Source: Treponema sp. (GTDB lineage: Bacteria > Spirochaetota > Spirochaetia > Treponematales > Treponemataceae). Taken from it: DNA of 64,000 bases. Below, in pieces: positions 16,511 through 24,946 of the stretch. The notes under the pieces are model-generated. The model was not told where the DNA came from. It saw only the letters and a list, made by a program, of their open reading frames with translations, and searched no databases. Position numbers and translations under genes: made by a program. Every line of letters starts with the position of its first letter. Position 1 is the first letter of the stretch. Location of the stretch: the NCBI GenBank assembly GCA_024402505.1, contig JAKSTP010000004.1, positions 25,593 through 89,592 of the forward strand, in the 5' to 3' direction.

Positions 16511-17000
16511 GATGCCTCCAATAGGTGATTAAGTTTACGTTTTCAGGTTTTATGATTAATCTCGTTTGGGCGGGAAACCAGTCTTTCAAAAAGTGTTCCT
16601 CGCCTTCCCACGAAATGGAATGTTCTGCAATTACGCCGACTGCCATGACAAGTTCATTCATGCGCCGGTTCAATCCACTGATTTCATAACCGTCTTTGGT
16701 TACAGTAAAAACAGCGCCGGGAGTTTCTCCAGGTTCCGGAATGCCTGCTCCGTATGAAACGAAGATTGTTTTATCCAAAAGAAGACCGTTTTTTTCAGCA
16801 GTATAAAAATCGTGGACGCGGCCTTTATTCACGGAATGGGTGTAAGAAATTACAAAGCCGTTTACCGCCTTAGCAGAATAAACGGTTTCATATCTGCCGG
16901 CAAAATCACCGACAGATATTGTTTTTACAAATGGTGCAAAAAGTGCGAAGAGAATAAGGGCACAAATCAATACCGGCCAGATTACCCTTCGCCCTTTCAA
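16503..17000 (-). CDS. DUF1850 protein of TRAP-TAXI operon
   Basis: 165 residues: a single N-terminal membrane anchor (WPVLICALILFALFAPF) and a ~130-residue beta-rich domain containing FVISYTHSVNKGRVHDFY, the hallmark DUF1850 segment. DUF1850 genes are regularly found inserted between the binding protein and permease of TAXI-type TRAP transporters; their role is unknown, with a periplasmic accessory or processing function often assumed. The start is an unusual TTG, 1 nt after the stop of the binding protein gene and with GGAG some 12 nt back, so it probably depends on translational coupling. It overlaps the permease gene by 8 nt. Confidence 0.85.
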   Translation of the reverse strand: MKGRRVIWPVLICALILFALFAPFVKTISVGDFAGRYETVYSAKAVNGFVISYTHSVNKGRVHDFYTAEKNGLLLDKTIFVSYGAGIPEPGETPGAVFTVTKDGYEISGLNRRMNELVMAVGVIAEHSISWEGEEHFLKDWFPAQTRLIIKPENVNLITYWRHHG

Positions 17001-17001
17001 A

Positions 17002-17958
17002 TTAGTTCAATACTCCGATTTCTTTGAAGTATTTTTCTGCACCTGGGTGGAATGGAACAGAGATACCTGTAACAGCAGCTTTTGCAGTTACTTCTTTACC
17101 TTTGGCGTGAGCCTGTCCAAGTGTATCAAGGTTTTCGAACAGAGCTTTTGTCATAGCGTAAACTGTATCTGTATCAAGTTTTGCATTTACAGCAAGTGTA
17201 GCTTTGATAGCAAGAGCTTCAGTATCATCTTCAGTTCCCTGGTATGTTCCGCCTGGGATTGTTGTTTTTGTGTAGAATCCGTATTTTGCACAGATTTTGT
17301 CGGCTTCTGGTCCGTTTACAGGAATAAGAACAAGACCTGCTGTGAAAGCAAGTTCCTGAAGGGCAGAGTTTGGAACACCGGCTGTAATGAAACAGGCATC
17401 AAGTGTACCGTTCTGAATACCTTCAGCACTTTCTTTGAATGAAAGATTGTTCTTTTTGATGTCGTCGAATGTAAGTCCGTATCCTTCAAGGATCTGTTTT
17501 GCGTTGAATTCAACACCTGAACCGGCATCACCAATAGAAACGCGTTTTCCTTTAAGATCGTAAATTGTTTTGATTCCAGATTCTTTTGAAGCAGCAATCT
17601 GTACAACTTCTGGATAAAGTGTTCCGATTACAGCAAGATTTGGAAGAGCATTTCCGCTGAACATATCAGTTCCGTTGAATGCATAGTCCATAACGTCATT
17701 CTGAACGATTCCGTATTCTGCATCACCTTTTGAAATAAGACGAAGGTTTTCTGCAGAAGCACCAGTTGCCTGAGCGGTTACGTTCATGTTGTCTACTTTT
17801 GTGTTCCAGATGTTAGCAATAGCACCACCGAATGGGTAGTAAGTACCAGAAGTACCACCTGTAGCAAGAATGTAGTTTTTCTTTGCAGGTTTGCCACAAC
17901 CAGCAAGAGCGAATGCAACGGCCATGAGAGCCAAAGCTTTCACGAATGATTTTTTCAT
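17002..17958 (-). CDS. TAXI-family TRAP solute-binding lipoprotein
   Basis: 318 residues. It starts with a signal peptide and lipobox FALAGC (Cys21), so the receptor is tethered to the membrane rather than free in the periplasm. The TAXI signature appears as YILATGGTSGTYYPFGGAIA, followed by TAQATGASAENLRLI, typical of receptors with a two-lobed binding cleft. It captures the substrate for the fused permease encoded 490 nt downstream. A strong GGAGG precedes ATG 17958. First gene of the three-gene operon; a thioesterase gene lies 68 nt upstream on the same strand, with an AT-rich gap containing a possible TATAAT. Confidence 0.95.
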   Translation of the reverse strand: MKKSFVKALALMAVAFALAGCGKPAKKNYILATGGTSGTYYPFGGAIANIWNTKVDNMNVTAQATGASAENLRLISKGDAEYGIVQNDVMDYAFNGTDMFSGNALPNLAVIGTLYPEVVQIAASKESGIKTIYDLKGKRVSIGDAGSGVEFNAKQILEGYGLTFDDIKKNNLSFKESAEGIQNGTLDACFITAGVPNSALQELAFTAGLVLIPVNGPEADKICAKYGFYTKTTIPGGTYQGTEDDTEALAIKATLAVNAKLDTDTVYAMTKALFENLDTLGQAHAKGKEVTAKAAVTGISVPFHPGAEKYFKEIGVLN

Positions 17959-18026
17959 TATAGTTCCTCCGAAAAATAGATAAATATATATGGAAGAATT
18001 ATAATTTTTTTTAAGCTTTTTTTCTA

Positions 18027-18434
18027 TTACTCTACGTGAGGTTTTAACGCATCTATAACAAATTCTTCAGGAATTTTTGATGGTCTTCCGTCGGCAGATC
18101 GTACACTTGCCCAGGTTACGTCAGCTTCGGCACATACAGTTCCATCTTCTTTTCTGATCACCTGATGGAAATCTCCTGTAACTGCACCAAGTTTTGTTGG
18201 CCATGATTCAATGAAAAGTTTTTCCCACAAAAAGGCAGAAGCTTTGTAGCGGATATCAACGTGGGTAACATAAAGGTAAAAACCGGCCTTTAATACGCCT
18301 TCATAGTCAAAGTGAGTCTGCTGCAAAAAATCCATGCGGCCCAGTTCAAGGTAGTTTACATAAACGGCATTGTTTACATGCTGATAAGAGTCGCATTCGT
18401 AAGGGCGTACTTTAAGTTCTGTAATGATTTTCAT
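18027..18434 (-). CDS. Hotdog-fold acyl-CoA thioesterase (4HBT/YbgC type)
   Basis: 135 residues. The motif RPYECDSYQHVNNAVYVNYLELGRMDFL is the 4HBT active-site segment, with the catalytic Asp in the CDSYQHVNN run. Such enzymes hydrolyse acyl-CoA or aroyl-CoA thioesters in the cytoplasm. It resembles the second thioesterase at 32618 (FDVDSMQIAWHGNYVKYMEIGR) but is not part of that cluster. AAGGAAG stands before ATG 18434. It could share a transcript with the TRAP operon downstream, though no functional link is evident. Substrate is not predictable. Confidence 0.85.
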   Translation of the reverse strand: MKIITELKVRPYECDSYQHVNNAVYVNYLELGRMDFLQQTHFDYEGVLKAGFYLYVTHVDIRYKASAFLWEKLFIESWPTKLGAVTGDFHQVIRKEDGTVCAEADVTWASVRSADGRPSKIPEEFVIDALKPHVE

Positions 18435-18524
18435 AGGGCTTCCTTTTTTTAGTTGATATTATTGGTATAGAATAAAAAGATAAAAAAGTCTACAATATAA
18501 GGCAATATACAAAAGGATTCGGCC

Positions 18525-19295
18525 ATGGAAAAAGAAGTTAAAAAGTCGGATGAAGTCAATCTTATTGATATTTTCGCTGTCTGCATAAAATTCCGAAAAC
18601 TCATTTTAATCGGCACTGCATTGATGTTTGTTGTTTTAACTGGTGCCCTTGTTGGTGTTTCCAAAATCAAAGAAAGCCGCACCGGAAAAACCGTAACTGT
18701 CCTGAATCTTCTTGAAATCACTGATTTTCCTGCCGACCTTGTAGAATCAAAACATGATTTGAATCGGGTTGAAGAACTTACACGCAATTACCTTCACGAT
18801 ACATATTTTTTTGCAAAACTCCAGGAACAGTATCCTGCATGGGCCGACCCAACTGCCCCAAATTATTTTGACGTAATTGATGAAATCCTGAACACAAGCC
18901 ATTACTTCCAGATTGATTACCATCCTGTTACTGACGTTTTTTATCTTTACAGCAAGGTTCCTGTTTCACGCCAGGACAACCTTCTCCCATTCCTCAACGC
19001 TTATGTTGATCACATTCAGGGAAACCTGGCTTCAGACTTCAAAAGCCGATGCAATCTTCCTGCCGACGAAGCCGATGCCTGGCTCAAAACCGCAGAAGCT
19101 TTTGTAAAACTGAGCCCTTACACTTACGAACGAAAACCTGTCTCAAAAACACTTACACTTAAAATCGTCATTATTTTCCTTGGTTCGCTTTTCTGCTTTG
19201 TTTTCCTTGCCTTCGTGCTCAATGCAGTTCAGGCAGTAAAAAAAGACGAAAATGCCTGCAAAACATTGAAAGACGCCTGGGAAAACGGTAAATAA
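18525..19295 (+). CDS. Wzz/chain-length-determinant-like membrane protein
   Basis: 256 residues with the topology of polysaccharide co-polymerases: a short cytoplasmic N-terminus (VNLIDIFAVCIKFRKLILIG), a membrane helix at about 24-46, a ~155-residue extracytoplasmic helical domain, and a second helix near 205-230 followed by a charged tail. Wzz proteins set polysaccharide chain length, but no glycan polymerase or glycosyltransferase is adjacent. Instead the stop codon directly abuts the ATG of an FtsX-type permease, so here the protein is more probably part of that ABC module. AAGGAT precedes ATG 18525. Function beyond membrane topology is inference. Confidence 0.6.
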   Translation: MEKEVKKSDEVNLIDIFAVCIKFRKLILIGTALMFVVLTGALVGVSKIKESRTGKTVTVLNLLEITDFPADLVESKHDLNRVEELTRNYLHDTYFFAKLQEQYPAWADPTAPNYFDVIDEILNTSHYFQIDYHPVTDVFYLYSKVPVSRQDNLLPFLNAYVDHIQGNLASDFKSRCNLPADEADAWLKTAEAFVKLSPYTYERKPVSKTLTLKIVIIFLGSLFCFVFLAFVLNAVQAVKKDENACKTLKDAWENGK

Positions 19296-20744
19296 ATGAT
19301 CCTCTCACTTGCCTTCAAAAATGTAGTTTCTCGCAAGAGTTCCGCAGTTATAGTACTGTTCATTTCTTTTGCCGTAGCACTTATGCTTCTGATCAACTCG
19401 ATTTTTGACAGCACTGAACACGGTATTGAACAGACCTACACGGCAAGTTTTACCGGCGATTTTACAATCCGTCCAAAAGATAACATGCTCCTTTGCCTTT
19501 TCGGAGATCAGACTCCAATTACAGGGGAACTTACACGCATTGAAACCCTTAAACCTTATGCCGACATCATCAATTACCTGGACAACAATCCTCTTGTAGA
19601 CAGCCATGTTAGTCAGGTTACTGGAGCCGGCCGCGTTGAAGCAAACGATCACCAGCCTTTCACCTACATTTTTGGGGTAAACGGCGAAGAATATACAAAA
19701 ATGATGAACGCCATCGAGATTGTTGATGGACGTGCCTACGGAAAAGAACGTGGCATCATGCTTTCTGAATATTATGCGGACTGGCTGGAAGTAAAAGCCG
19801 GCGACATGGTTCAGTTTACTGTTGCAGATGGACCTCACGTAAGAATCCGCGCCGCAAAACTTTCTGCCGTTTACAAATATCCGGTAGAAAACAGCATTTT
19901 TGAAAACATCGTTCTGGCAGATCCATACACAGTCTGTTCCCTTCTTGATTTGAACACCAGTTCAGATAATATCGAAATTGAAGAAACAAAATCTGATCTT
20001 CTTTTTGACGACATTGACTGGGACAATCTTTTTATGACCGACGATGTTTCCGCCGAAGACATTTGGGATGATTCTGCCGTCACTGTTGAAGAACTTTTTG
20101 CATCAAATAATTCTGATGACGCAGATGAAGAAATTGAAGAAGTTTATCCAGAATCAACCACATGGAACTTTATCTGTGGAAAAGTAGCTTCTGGACAGAA
20201 TAAGGCCGCTGTAATCCGTAAACTGAACCGGGATTTTAAAAAATACGGCTGGCCTGTTGAAGCTGTAAACTGGCGAAACGCAGCAGGAAGCACCGCCATG
20301 TATCTTTACTGGATGCGCCTTATTTTCAACGTTGGTATAATCATCATCCTTTTTGCAGGATTCATCATCATAAACAATACACTGGTTGTAAACGTTTTGA
20401 ACCGTACCCGGGAAATTGGAACACTTCGGGCACAGGGCGGCACACGTCTTTTTGTAAGCCTTGAATGTATGTCGGAAACTTTTATCCTTTCTCTTGTAGC
20501 AGGTGTACTTGGCTCGGTGATTGGATGTCTTCTTTCCAAAGGTTTCAACGCCCTGAACATTTCAATTCACAACAGCTTTTTGATTCAGCTTTTCGGCGGA
20601 ACCACAATCACTTCAATTCTGTCAGCTTCGGTAATTTTGAAATCCATGCTCCTGGCTCTGGTGATTGGTCTTGTTGGCTGGATCTATCCTGTTCGATCTG
20701 CTTTGAAAGTAACTCCGGTAAAAGCAATGCAGGGAGGTGAATAA
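19296..20744 (+). CDS. FtsX/MacB-type ABC transporter permease (first of pair)
   Basis: 482 residues. It has one N-terminal membrane helix (AVIVLFISFAVALMLLI), a large extracytoplasmic MacB_PCD-like domain, and three C-terminal helices (about 345-368, 393-415, 445-470) with RTREIGTLRAQGGTRLFV, the FtsX signature after the second helix. It belongs to the LolC/E-MacB class of mechanotransmitting permeases that drive substrates in the periplasm. Odd: residues 222-287 form a strongly acidic insert, 25 Asp/Glu in 66 residues with a single Lys, not usual in this family. It starts immediately after the Wzz-like stop and its own stop overlaps the next ATG (TAATG). Partner ATPase is probably 24200-24925. 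Confidence 0.9.
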   Translation: MILSLAFKNVVSRKSSAVIVLFISFAVALMLLINSIFDSTEHGIEQTYTASFTGDFTIRPKDNMLLCLFGDQTPITGELTRIETLKPYADIINYLDNNPLVDSHVSQVTGAGRVEANDHQPFTYIFGVNGEEYTKMMNAIEIVDGRAYGKERGIMLSEYYADWLEVKAGDMVQFTVADGPHVRIRAAKLSAVYKYPVENSIFENIVLADPYTVCSLLDLNTSSDNIEIEETKSDLLFDDIDWDNLFMTDDVSAEDIWDDSAVTVEELFASNNSDDADEEIEEVYPESTTWNFICGKVASGQNKAAVIRKLNRDFKKYGWPVEAVNWRNAAGSTAMYLYWMRLIFNVGIIIILFAGFIIINNTLVVNVLNRTREIGTLRAQGGTRLFVSLECMSETFILSLVAGVLGSVIGCLLSKGFNALNISIHNSFLIQLFGGTTITSILSASVILKSMLLALVIGLVGWIYPVRSALKVTPVKAMQGGE

Positions 20745-22027
20745 TGTGGAATCTTAAAATGGGATTCAGATCGGTTCTTTACCGCAAAAAGCAGTATCTT
20801 TCACTCTTCCTGGTTTGTGTTGTTGGAGCCGGACTTTCCCTTTTCTGTGTTTTCCTTGTGCAGGGAATGCTCAATGCGCTGAACAACAAAGCCCGCATTT
20901 ATTATGGAGGGGACCTTCAGTTCCTTGTTGGACAGAAAAAACTTCAGATTCACAATTCTTCAGAATATCTTCAGCAGCTTCAGGAAATTTTTCCAAAAGA
21001 CTGCATTGTAAGCGGCCGAATCGACTTTGACGCCGATGAATCAGCCTTTTATTTTGAAGGAACAAGCGTTCGTCAGCGGGTAATCAAGGGCGTTGACTTC
21101 AAAAAAGAACAGTCCCTTTTTGACAACTTCAACTATGCTGCCGGCGACGCACTGGATATTTACGGCACAAACGGCGTTCTTCTTTCCCAGCCTATTGCCA
21201 CCCAGCTGAATGTTCAGGTAGGTGATGCAGTTACCTTAATGTGCGACACCTACGACGATCAGAAAAACACTGTTGAGCTCATTGTAAAAGGTATTTTCAT
21301 CGATTCCAGCGTTTTCGGTATGTACACTTCTTACATGGACATTGAATTCCTTCGCCAGGCCACTAACGCAGGTGAAGACTGGTGCAACCGAATCGGAATC
21401 TTCTTTCCAAACACAAACCTTACCGAAAAAAAGATTCTTACCTATCAGAACAAACTGGAAGAGCTTTACGACATGTATCCTCTTTCCTACGACAAAAACG
21501 ATTATTACAGCGCCATGAAAAGCAGCAAGGAAAAACCTCTCTGCGCCCTCATTCCACTGGATGCAAACCTTTCGGAGCTTAAAATCGTTATTGATGCCAT
21601 GAGCATTATTTCAAAACTGGTAATCTACATTCTAATCATCATTGTTGTTGCAGGGATTGCCAGTACCTACCGCGTTCTTGTTATGAAGCGCATTGATGAA
21701 ATCGGCATTTTTAAGGCTGTGGGCATGAAACGTTCCCGCATTTTTACACTGCTTTTATCAGAAACCTCTGTACTTGTTCTTTTTGGCTGTATCTTTGGAT
21801 TTATTTTTTCACTTATTTTGTGTATTATTACTGGAACAGTTGATTTTTCAATTATTCCGGCCTTTGACGTGTTCCTGAACAACGGTCATATAGTGCCTAA
21901 GTATTCATTTACCGGAATTTTGTCAGTTTGTGTGCCTTTATTTGTAACCACCATGCTTGCTGTGATGTTTGCAGTAGTAAAAGCAGTAAAGATTACTCCG
22001 GTGGAAGCTCTTGCTGTTACAGAATAA
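20744..22027 (+). CDS. FtsX/MacB-type ABC transporter permease (second of pair)
   Basis: 427 residues, same architecture as the preceding gene: N-terminal helix (LSLFLVCVVGAGLSLFCVFLV), an extracytoplasmic domain of ~240 residues, and three C-terminal helices with YRVLVMKRIDEIGIFKAVGM, the FtsX motif. Two unlike permeases plus one ATPase is the LolCDE arrangement, in which lipoproteins are extracted from the inner membrane and handed to LolA. The gene overlaps the previous one by one base and is followed after 26 nt by a LolA-like gene, strengthening that comparison. Whether lipoproteins or another lipidic substrate is moved is unknown. Confidence 0.9.
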   Translation: MWNLKMGFRSVLYRKKQYLSLFLVCVVGAGLSLFCVFLVQGMLNALNNKARIYYGGDLQFLVGQKKLQIHNSSEYLQQLQEIFPKDCIVSGRIDFDADESAFYFEGTSVRQRVIKGVDFKKEQSLFDNFNYAAGDALDIYGTNGVLLSQPIATQLNVQVGDAVTLMCDTYDDQKNTVELIVKGIFIDSSVFGMYTSYMDIEFLRQATNAGEDWCNRIGIFFPNTNLTEKKILTYQNKLEELYDMYPLSYDKNDYYSAMKSSKEKPLCALIPLDANLSELKIVIDAMSIISKLVIYILIIIVVAGIASTYRVLVMKRIDEIGIFKAVGMKRSRIFTLLLSETSVLVLFGCIFGFIFSLILCIITGTVDFSIIPAFDVFLNNGHIVPKYSFTGILSVCVPLFVTTMLAVMFAVVKAVKITPVEALAVTE

Positions 22028-22053
22028 TTGAAATCCTTTTTAAGGAGAAACAA

Positions 22054-22845
22054 ATGAAAAAGATATTTATTATTTTTACACTTATTTCACTTTTCGCAAG
22101 CTCACTTTTTGCTCAGTCAACTGATGCCGAAAAACTTTTGAAACAGGCAGAAGACAATACAGGTTTCTTTGATACAGACTTTACAGGAAACTACACAGTG
22201 GTTCAGGAAAAACCTGGTGAAGGACAGAACCTTACAGAAGCCATTATTTACCGCCGCGACAAAATCGGTTCATGGACAATTCTTGTAACTGGTCCTGCCA
22301 AAGAAAAAGGAAAAGGTTATCTTCAGATTGATGGAAACATCTGGTTCTTTGATCCTGCTGACCGCCGTTTTACATTTACTTCGGCCAAAGACAAATTCCA
22401 GAACACCAATGCCAACAACTCAGACTTTGCACCTCAGCGTTACTATTCAGACTATACAATCACTAAAACTGCACAGACAAAACTTGGAAATTATGACTGT
22501 ACAGTTTTCGATCTTAAAGCAAAAGACGGTGTTACTGTAGATTACCCTATCCTTAAAGTGTGGGTTAGTAATGCCGACGGTCTTATCCGCATGAAAGAAG
22601 ATTATAGCCTTAGCGGTCAGAAACTCCGCACCACAGCCATTCCTTCTTACCAGAGTGTAAAAGACAACGGAAAAACTTACAGCGTTCCTGTTAAAATGCT
22701 GATTACAGACAATCTCCGCGGTAAAAAAATCAGCGGAAAAGTTCAGTACGAAAAAACACAGATTACCATCAACAATGTTTCCTTCAAAAAACAGAGTGAC
22801 ATGGTATTCACAAAACCATATCTTGAAACCATGAGCCAAAAATGA
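22054..22845 (+). CDS. LolA-like periplasmic outer-membrane lipoprotein-sorting protein
   Basis: 263 residues. A signal peptide (MKKIFIIFTLISLFASSLFA, cut before QSTD) leads a beta-rich protein of the LolA-like group found beside FtsX-type and RND exporters. Fitting segments are the DFTGNYTVVQ strand, GKGYLQIDGNIWFFDPADRR and a late KKISGKVQYEKTQI. It probably shuttles a lipid-bearing cargo through the periplasm from the FtsX permeases to the outer membrane. The frame extends upstream to 21928, but ATG 22054 is preferred since AAGGAG stands before it and the signal peptide starts there. Its TGA stop overlaps the next gene (ATGA). Confidence 0.85.
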   Translation: MKKIFIIFTLISLFASSLFAQSTDAEKLLKQAEDNTGFFDTDFTGNYTVVQEKPGEGQNLTEAIIYRRDKIGSWTILVTGPAKEKGKGYLQIDGNIWFFDPADRRFTFTSAKDKFQNTNANNSDFAPQRYYSDYTITKTAQTKLGNYDCTVFDLKAKDGVTVDYPILKVWVSNADGLIRMKEDYSLSGQKLRTTAIPSYQSVKDNGKTYSVPVKMLITDNLRGKKISGKVQYEKTQITINNVSFKKQSDMVFTKPYLETMSQK

Positions 22846-24203
22846 TCCGTAGAACCTATTTAAAAAAGATCTTTGCCCTTGTTTTGACAAGTCTGTCATT
22901 TTCACTTTTTGCTGAAGTTCCCGAGGAAACCGGGGACTTTACGTCTTTTTTCCTGCCTGAAGATTATGAGGAAACCCTTATTGATGATGATATCGGTTCC
23001 CTTTTTGATAACGCCGAAGATACTCAGGTGGAAGACGGCAGTTCAACAATTGAAAAAATAGGTTATACCCCATTTTCTATAAGCGGAAGTTTTTCTTCAA
23101 ATATTGGTGCCCGAGCCGGTTATGATTTTGAAGAGAAGGAATCAAGCGCATCACTTTTGTTCGATTTCAACACTTCTGCTTCCATGTTTGCCCGCATTGA
23201 TGAAACCCTGGGCTTCCGTGCCACCTTCAACATGGGATTTTCCGACTGGACCCGCAGTGCCAGCGCACAGGCCACAGCCACTACACCAACAACCACATCC
23301 CTTAACGATGCCAGTCCTTCTTTCAAGTTTGAACCAACCGAATTTTATTTTGACTACCTGATGTTCGACCGCATTTATCTTACTGCCGGACGAAAGGCCT
23401 TCTCCTGGGGATATCCTCGTATTCTTGGTGGAACAAACATTCTGGCCATGGCACCTTATGCCAACACACGAAAGCAGGACGCCACAGATACTGGAACCGA
23501 CGTTTATGACTCAAAGGCACTTCCTGCAGCAGCTTACGCCGGTCTTTTCCGCATTCCTTTCCCACGAGCCACAATCAGTTTTATCGGGCTTTACAACGCC
23601 TCCGACAGCGATCTTTTCTCTAAGAAACTGGCTTTGTCACGAATGTCCATGGCCGGCAGTGTTGAAGTAATGGCCGGTCCTGTTTCCATCAACATTTTTG
23701 GCCGCTTAATGGAAGACACCATCGATGAAAGCCGAGACGGTAATCTGGAAGATGCCAACCGTGATATTTTTACTGGTATCGAATTTAAATCTACTGCTTT
23801 CTCAATTGATTTTTACGGCCAGTACATTGCCGACTGTTCACCTTATTTCAAGGAAGTTAAAGACCAGACCGTTACCGGCGGTTTCTTCTACTACAAAGAA
23901 GAAGAAAAACTTACCATTGGTGTGAACTACGAAATTCAGGACAAGTACAATCTTATTAAAAAAACCAACGACCTTGTTATGACACTTCAGCTGGGATTCA
24001 AGGGTTTTGATAAATCACGAACACTGTCTGCAGGTGTAAACGGAACTTACAACGTATTCAACAAAACCGGAAACATTGATCTGGATCTTGTAAAAACAGG
24101 ACTTTTCCCACACGCAAAATGGCACAACGTGGTTTCTGCATCCTACGATAAAAAATGGGACGTATCATTTACGTCCCTTATCAACATTGGAATGGATTTC
24201 TAA
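22842..24203 (+). CDS. Predicted outer-membrane beta-barrel protein
   Basis: 453 residues. A signal peptide (KIFALVLTSLSFSLFAEVPE) is followed by an acidic ~50-residue stretch and then alternating amphipathic strands ending in an aromatic residue (FTSLINIGMDF), as expected for an outer-membrane barrel. The family is not recognised with confidence; it has the feel of the DUF1302/porin-like barrels that pair with LolA-like proteins and exporters. It is translationally coupled (ATGA) to the LolA-like gene, so I infer it is the outer-membrane end of the FtsX module. The stop codon overlaps the stop of the convergent ATPase gene by 3 nt. Confidence 0.65.
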   Translation: MIRRTYLKKIFALVLTSLSFSLFAEVPEETGDFTSFFLPEDYEETLIDDDIGSLFDNAEDTQVEDGSSTIEKIGYTPFSISGSFSSNIGARAGYDFEEKESSASLLFDFNTSASMFARIDETLGFRATFNMGFSDWTRSASAQATATTPTTTSLNDASPSFKFEPTEFYFDYLMFDRIYLTAGRKAFSWGYPRILGGTNILAMAPYANTRKQDATDTGTDVYDSKALPAAAYAGLFRIPFPRATISFIGLYNASDSDLFSKKLALSRMSMAGSVEVMAGPVSINIFGRLMEDTIDESRDGNLEDANRDIFTGIEFKSTAFSIDFYGQYIADCSPYFKEVKDQTVTGGFFYYKEEEKLTIGVNYEIQDKYNLIKKTNDLVMTLQLGFKGFDKSRTLSAGVNGTYNVFNKTGNIDLDLVKTGLFPHAKWHNVVSASYDKKWDVSFTSLINIGMDF

Positions 24204-24925
24204 TCTACAATTTTGCCGTCACGAAGATGAATTACGTGATTGCTCATTTCAACAATTTTCTTATCGTGAGTTGAGAACAGGAAGGTTGTTTTCAATTCAC
24301 GGTTCAGGTTCTGCATCATTTCAAGAATGGCATCGCCGTTTACACTGTCCAGGTTGGCAGTAGGTTCGTCGGCAAGAATGATAGGAGCTTTTGTTACCAG
24401 AGCTCGGGCAACTGCAACACGCTGACGCTGGCCGCCGGAAAGTTCCATTGGTTTGTGATTTGCCCAGTCTGAAAGGCCAACTTTATCTACCAGAAAATCA
24501 ATCCATTCTTCCAGCTCTTTTTTGTTCATGGTATTTTTTGCAACAGAAGTTCCAAGGGTAAGTGGAAGGGAAACGTTTTCACGCACGTCCAGAACAGGCA
24601 CAAGATTGAAAGTCTGGAAAATGAATCCAAGATTTTCACGGCGAAGCTTTGTAAGGGCATTGTCGGTTTTTGCAGAAAGAGCTTTTCCGCTTTCCAGTTT
24701 AATATCTTTATAAATGTCTTTTCCGTTGATAATAAGACTTCCGCCGTCAGGAGTATCAATGAGTCCAATTATGTTCAAAAGTGTAGATTTACCTGAACCA
24801 GATGGTCCCGAAAGTGATGCAAACTCCCCTTCTTCAATGGAAAAACTGGCTCCATCAACGGCTTTAACCTGAACTTTTCCCATCTGATAAATCTTACTTA
24901 CATTTCTTAATTCAATTAAACTCAT
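24200..24925 (-). CDS. LolD/MacB-type ABC transporter ATPase
   Basis: 241 residues, complete. Walker A is GPSGSGKSTLLN, the Q-loop region FIFQTFNLVPVLDVRENV, the ABC signature LSGGQRQRVAVARAL, Walker B ILADEPTANLD and the H-loop FSTHD. The length and the LDVRENVSLPL segment place it in the LolD/MacB/FtsE class that energises FtsX-type permeases. It is encoded opposite to the permeases at 19296-22027 and tail-to-tail with the barrel gene (3-nt overlap), so expression of the ATPase is separately controlled. Partnership with those permeases is inferred from proximity and class; no other FtsX permease lies in the window. Confidence 0.92.
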   Translation of the reverse strand: MSLIELRNVSKIYQMGKVQVKAVDGASFSIEEGEFASLSGPSGSGKSTLLNIIGLIDTPDGGSLIINGKDIYKDIKLESGKALSAKTDNALTKLRRENLGFIFQTFNLVPVLDVRENVSLPLTLGTSVAKNTMNKKELEEWIDFLVDKVGLSDWANHKPMELSGGQRQRVAVARALVTKAPIILADEPTANLDSVNGDAILEMMQNLNRELKTTFLFSTHDKKIVEMSNHVIHLRDGKIVD

Positions 24926-24946
24926 AAAAAAATCTTACCATAAAAA

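Noticed and set aside
18525..19295. Part of a polysaccharide biosynthesis locus
   Set aside because: No glycosyltransferase, polymerase or flippase gene is nearby; the gene abuts an ABC permease instead.
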